The notes below the pieces were generated by a model. It had not been told where the DNA came from, searched no databases, and worked only from the letters and a program-made list of their open reading frames with translations. From positions 1 through 27,669 of IMG/VR virus record IMGVR_UViG_3300048586_000138: DNA of 27,669 bases. One strand, written 5' to 3'. Position numbers and translations under genes: made by a program. Within the stretch, counting starts at the first letter, position 1, and every line of letters starts with the position of its first letter. Source of the stretch: a virus. Positions 26,669 to 27,669 of the stretch are shown piece after piece.

Positions 26669-27669
26669 CCACGCCAATTCCCAAGCGGTTCCAAGTATCG
26701 AGCGACGGTGGCGCAACGTGGACGGTCGTTACCCCCGACAACGGCGCGAACATCCGCCTTCAGGACGGCCGCAACATCGAGACGGGCCAGATCTTCGCAC
26801 GGCGGAAGCTGTCCACCGATCCCGTGTTCAGCGGGTCGGACTACCAATGGCTTTGGAACTTCGAGCGCGACCCATTGCGCCGGTGCTTGGACCTGATCCT
26901 TCGGCTGGACCAGAAGTGCAGCGGATCGTGGCGGGAGGTATGGCGCGGGCAGTTCTCCAGCGGCTCCTGCGAGTTCGACCTTGACCACTGCCGTGCCACG
27001 GTGAAGACCAAGCCTCTGGACCGCTACTCCTGCCTGCTGGACGCCTACGAGGTGAAGCGGAACATCCTGCAAGTGGAGCCGGTGGATGCCAACGTGGTGG
27101 TCCTGCCTTCGCTGGAGTTCATCCTGTGCGAGATCATCTTCGGCACGCCCATCTGCGGAAGCATCGACGACACGGGTTTCACCGCTGTGCATTCCTTCAC
27201 GCCCATCGGAGGCGGTCCCCAACTGGCGGTACTTTGGCGGGAGGTCGGCGTCACCGAGTGCATCGGCGGAAACCCGGTGCCTCCACCTGGTGCTGGCTGG
27301 ACCCTGCTGGAGGACAACTGTGCGACCACGGGCACGGCCAAGTACTACAGGACCCCGCTGATCTCCTACACATGGGGCGACCCGCAGTTCTTCCTTGACG
27401 GGGATGGATACCCAGAGCCGCCGCCAGACACCTGCAACTTCCTGGAGATCGGGACCTTTGACTTCACCATCATCGCAGACCCTCCCGGCATCGTGCCGTT
27501 CTACATCTGCCTCTCGGACGGAACACCCACGGAGGTGAACCGCGCCCGGGTGCTGAAGGACGCCTTCGAGTACCTGATTACGCAGACCGGGTGCGCGGAT
27601 CTTGCAGGCATCCGCTCGGACTTCTTCGCATGGGACCCAGTGGGGGATGCGCCCGGGTATGTGGCAGGG
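26665..27669 (+). CDS. Distal-tail/baseplate protein, 5' part (runs off window)
   Basis: An open frame from ATG 26665, overlapping the tape measure stop by 4 bases, continues for 335 codons to the window end without a stop. It begins MTTPIPKRFQVSSDGGATWT, then has IFARRKLSTDPVFSGSDYQW, a SWREVWRGQFSSGSCEFDLD strand pair and KTKPLDRYSCLLDAYEVK. This opening is a type I associate with the protein following the tape measure in Bacteroidota siphophages, a place normally held by distal-tail or hub proteins. Cysteines are frequent. No enzyme motif is visible so far; later domains are outside the window. Confidence 0.75.
   Translation, partial: MTTPIPKRFQVSSDGGATWTVVTPDNGANIRLQDGRNIETGQIFARRKLSTDPVFSGSDYQWLWNFERDPLRRCLDLILRLDQKCSGSWREVWRGQFSSGSCEFDLDHCRATVKTKPLDRYSCLLDAYEVKRNILQVEPVDANVVVLPSLEFILCEIIFGTPICGSIDDTGFTAVHSFTPIGGGPQLAVLWREVGVTECIGGNPVPPPGAGWTLLEDNCATTGTAKYYRTPLISYTWGDPQFFLDGDGYPEPPPDTCNFLEIGTFDFTIIADPPGIVPFYICLSDGTPTEVNRARVLKDAFEYLITQTGCADLAGIRSDFFAWDPVGDAPGYVAG

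Noticed and set aside
1-27669. tRNA genes, CRISPR arrays, insertion sequences, integrase or attachment sites
   Set aside because: No cloverleaf-like intergenic stretch, spaced direct-repeat array, transposase or recombinase motif was seen; almost all DNA is coding and no gap without a gene exceeds 115 bases.

Overview
The window is 27.7 kb of a tailed double-stranded DNA phage (or prophage) with a long non-contractile tail, GC-rich at roughly 60% by eye, with every supported gene on the + strand. Three things point to a Bacteroidota host. The intergenic gaps carry promoters of the Bacteroidota form TTG-N20ish-TAnnTTTG. Shine-Dalgarno sequences are largely missing. Several proteins (terminase, portal, capsid, the start of the protein after the tape measure) look like families I know from Bacteroidota siphophages. 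High GC suggests a high-GC member of that phylum rather than a typical low-GC gut Bacteroides or Flavobacterium. The host and the lytic or prophage state are inferences; no integrase or attachment site is visible.

Layout: (1) 6-4718, a modification island: GT-B glycosyltransferase, DNA N6-adenine-type methylase, DxD glycosyltransferase, FkbM methyltransferase, a frameshifted small gene, two small proteins and another DxD-type glycosyltransferase, mostly joined by 4-base ATGA overlaps. (2) 4661-6099, small phage genes, one of them a membrane protein. (3) 6096-8142, small and large terminase. (4) 8143-9100, a zinc/HTH protein and a membrane protein behind promoter P1. (5) 9119-12144, portal and Mu F-like head morphogenesis protein. 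(6) 12145-14128, a promoter-to-terminator cassette of four accessory genes, including an XRE-type regulator, inserted between head genes. (7) 14157-17072, two related small proteins, scaffold-like protein, major capsid protein and a strong terminator. (8) 17089-22520, head-tail connector and neck genes, a cysteine-rich structural protein, a large mosaic virion protein, a LamG-type lectin protein and a membrane protein. (9) 22499-27669, a tail assembly chaperone with a -1 frameshift, an 1141-residue tape measure protein, and the first 335 residues of a distal-tail or baseplate protein that runs off the window.

The genes form a packaging-head-neck-tail late module. Packaging genes feed the portal; scaffold and capsid build the head; 17117-19319 and the start of 19316 probably close the neck; chaperone and tape measure build the tail; the mosaic and LamG proteins are likely surface-binding parts. 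The sugar and methyl transferases are probably morons that alter phage DNA, virion or host glycans.

The most interesting signals are: a 58-bp promoter plus palindrome module present twice, each copy beginning at a stop codon and driving an accessory cassette; a third palindrome of similar design at a third promoter; a -1 frameshift in the tail chaperone with a TTTTTTC heptamer; a small gene that appears split by a +1 shift; an AT-richer adhesin-like module spliced into a virion protein; and two pairs of related small proteins around the capsid genes.
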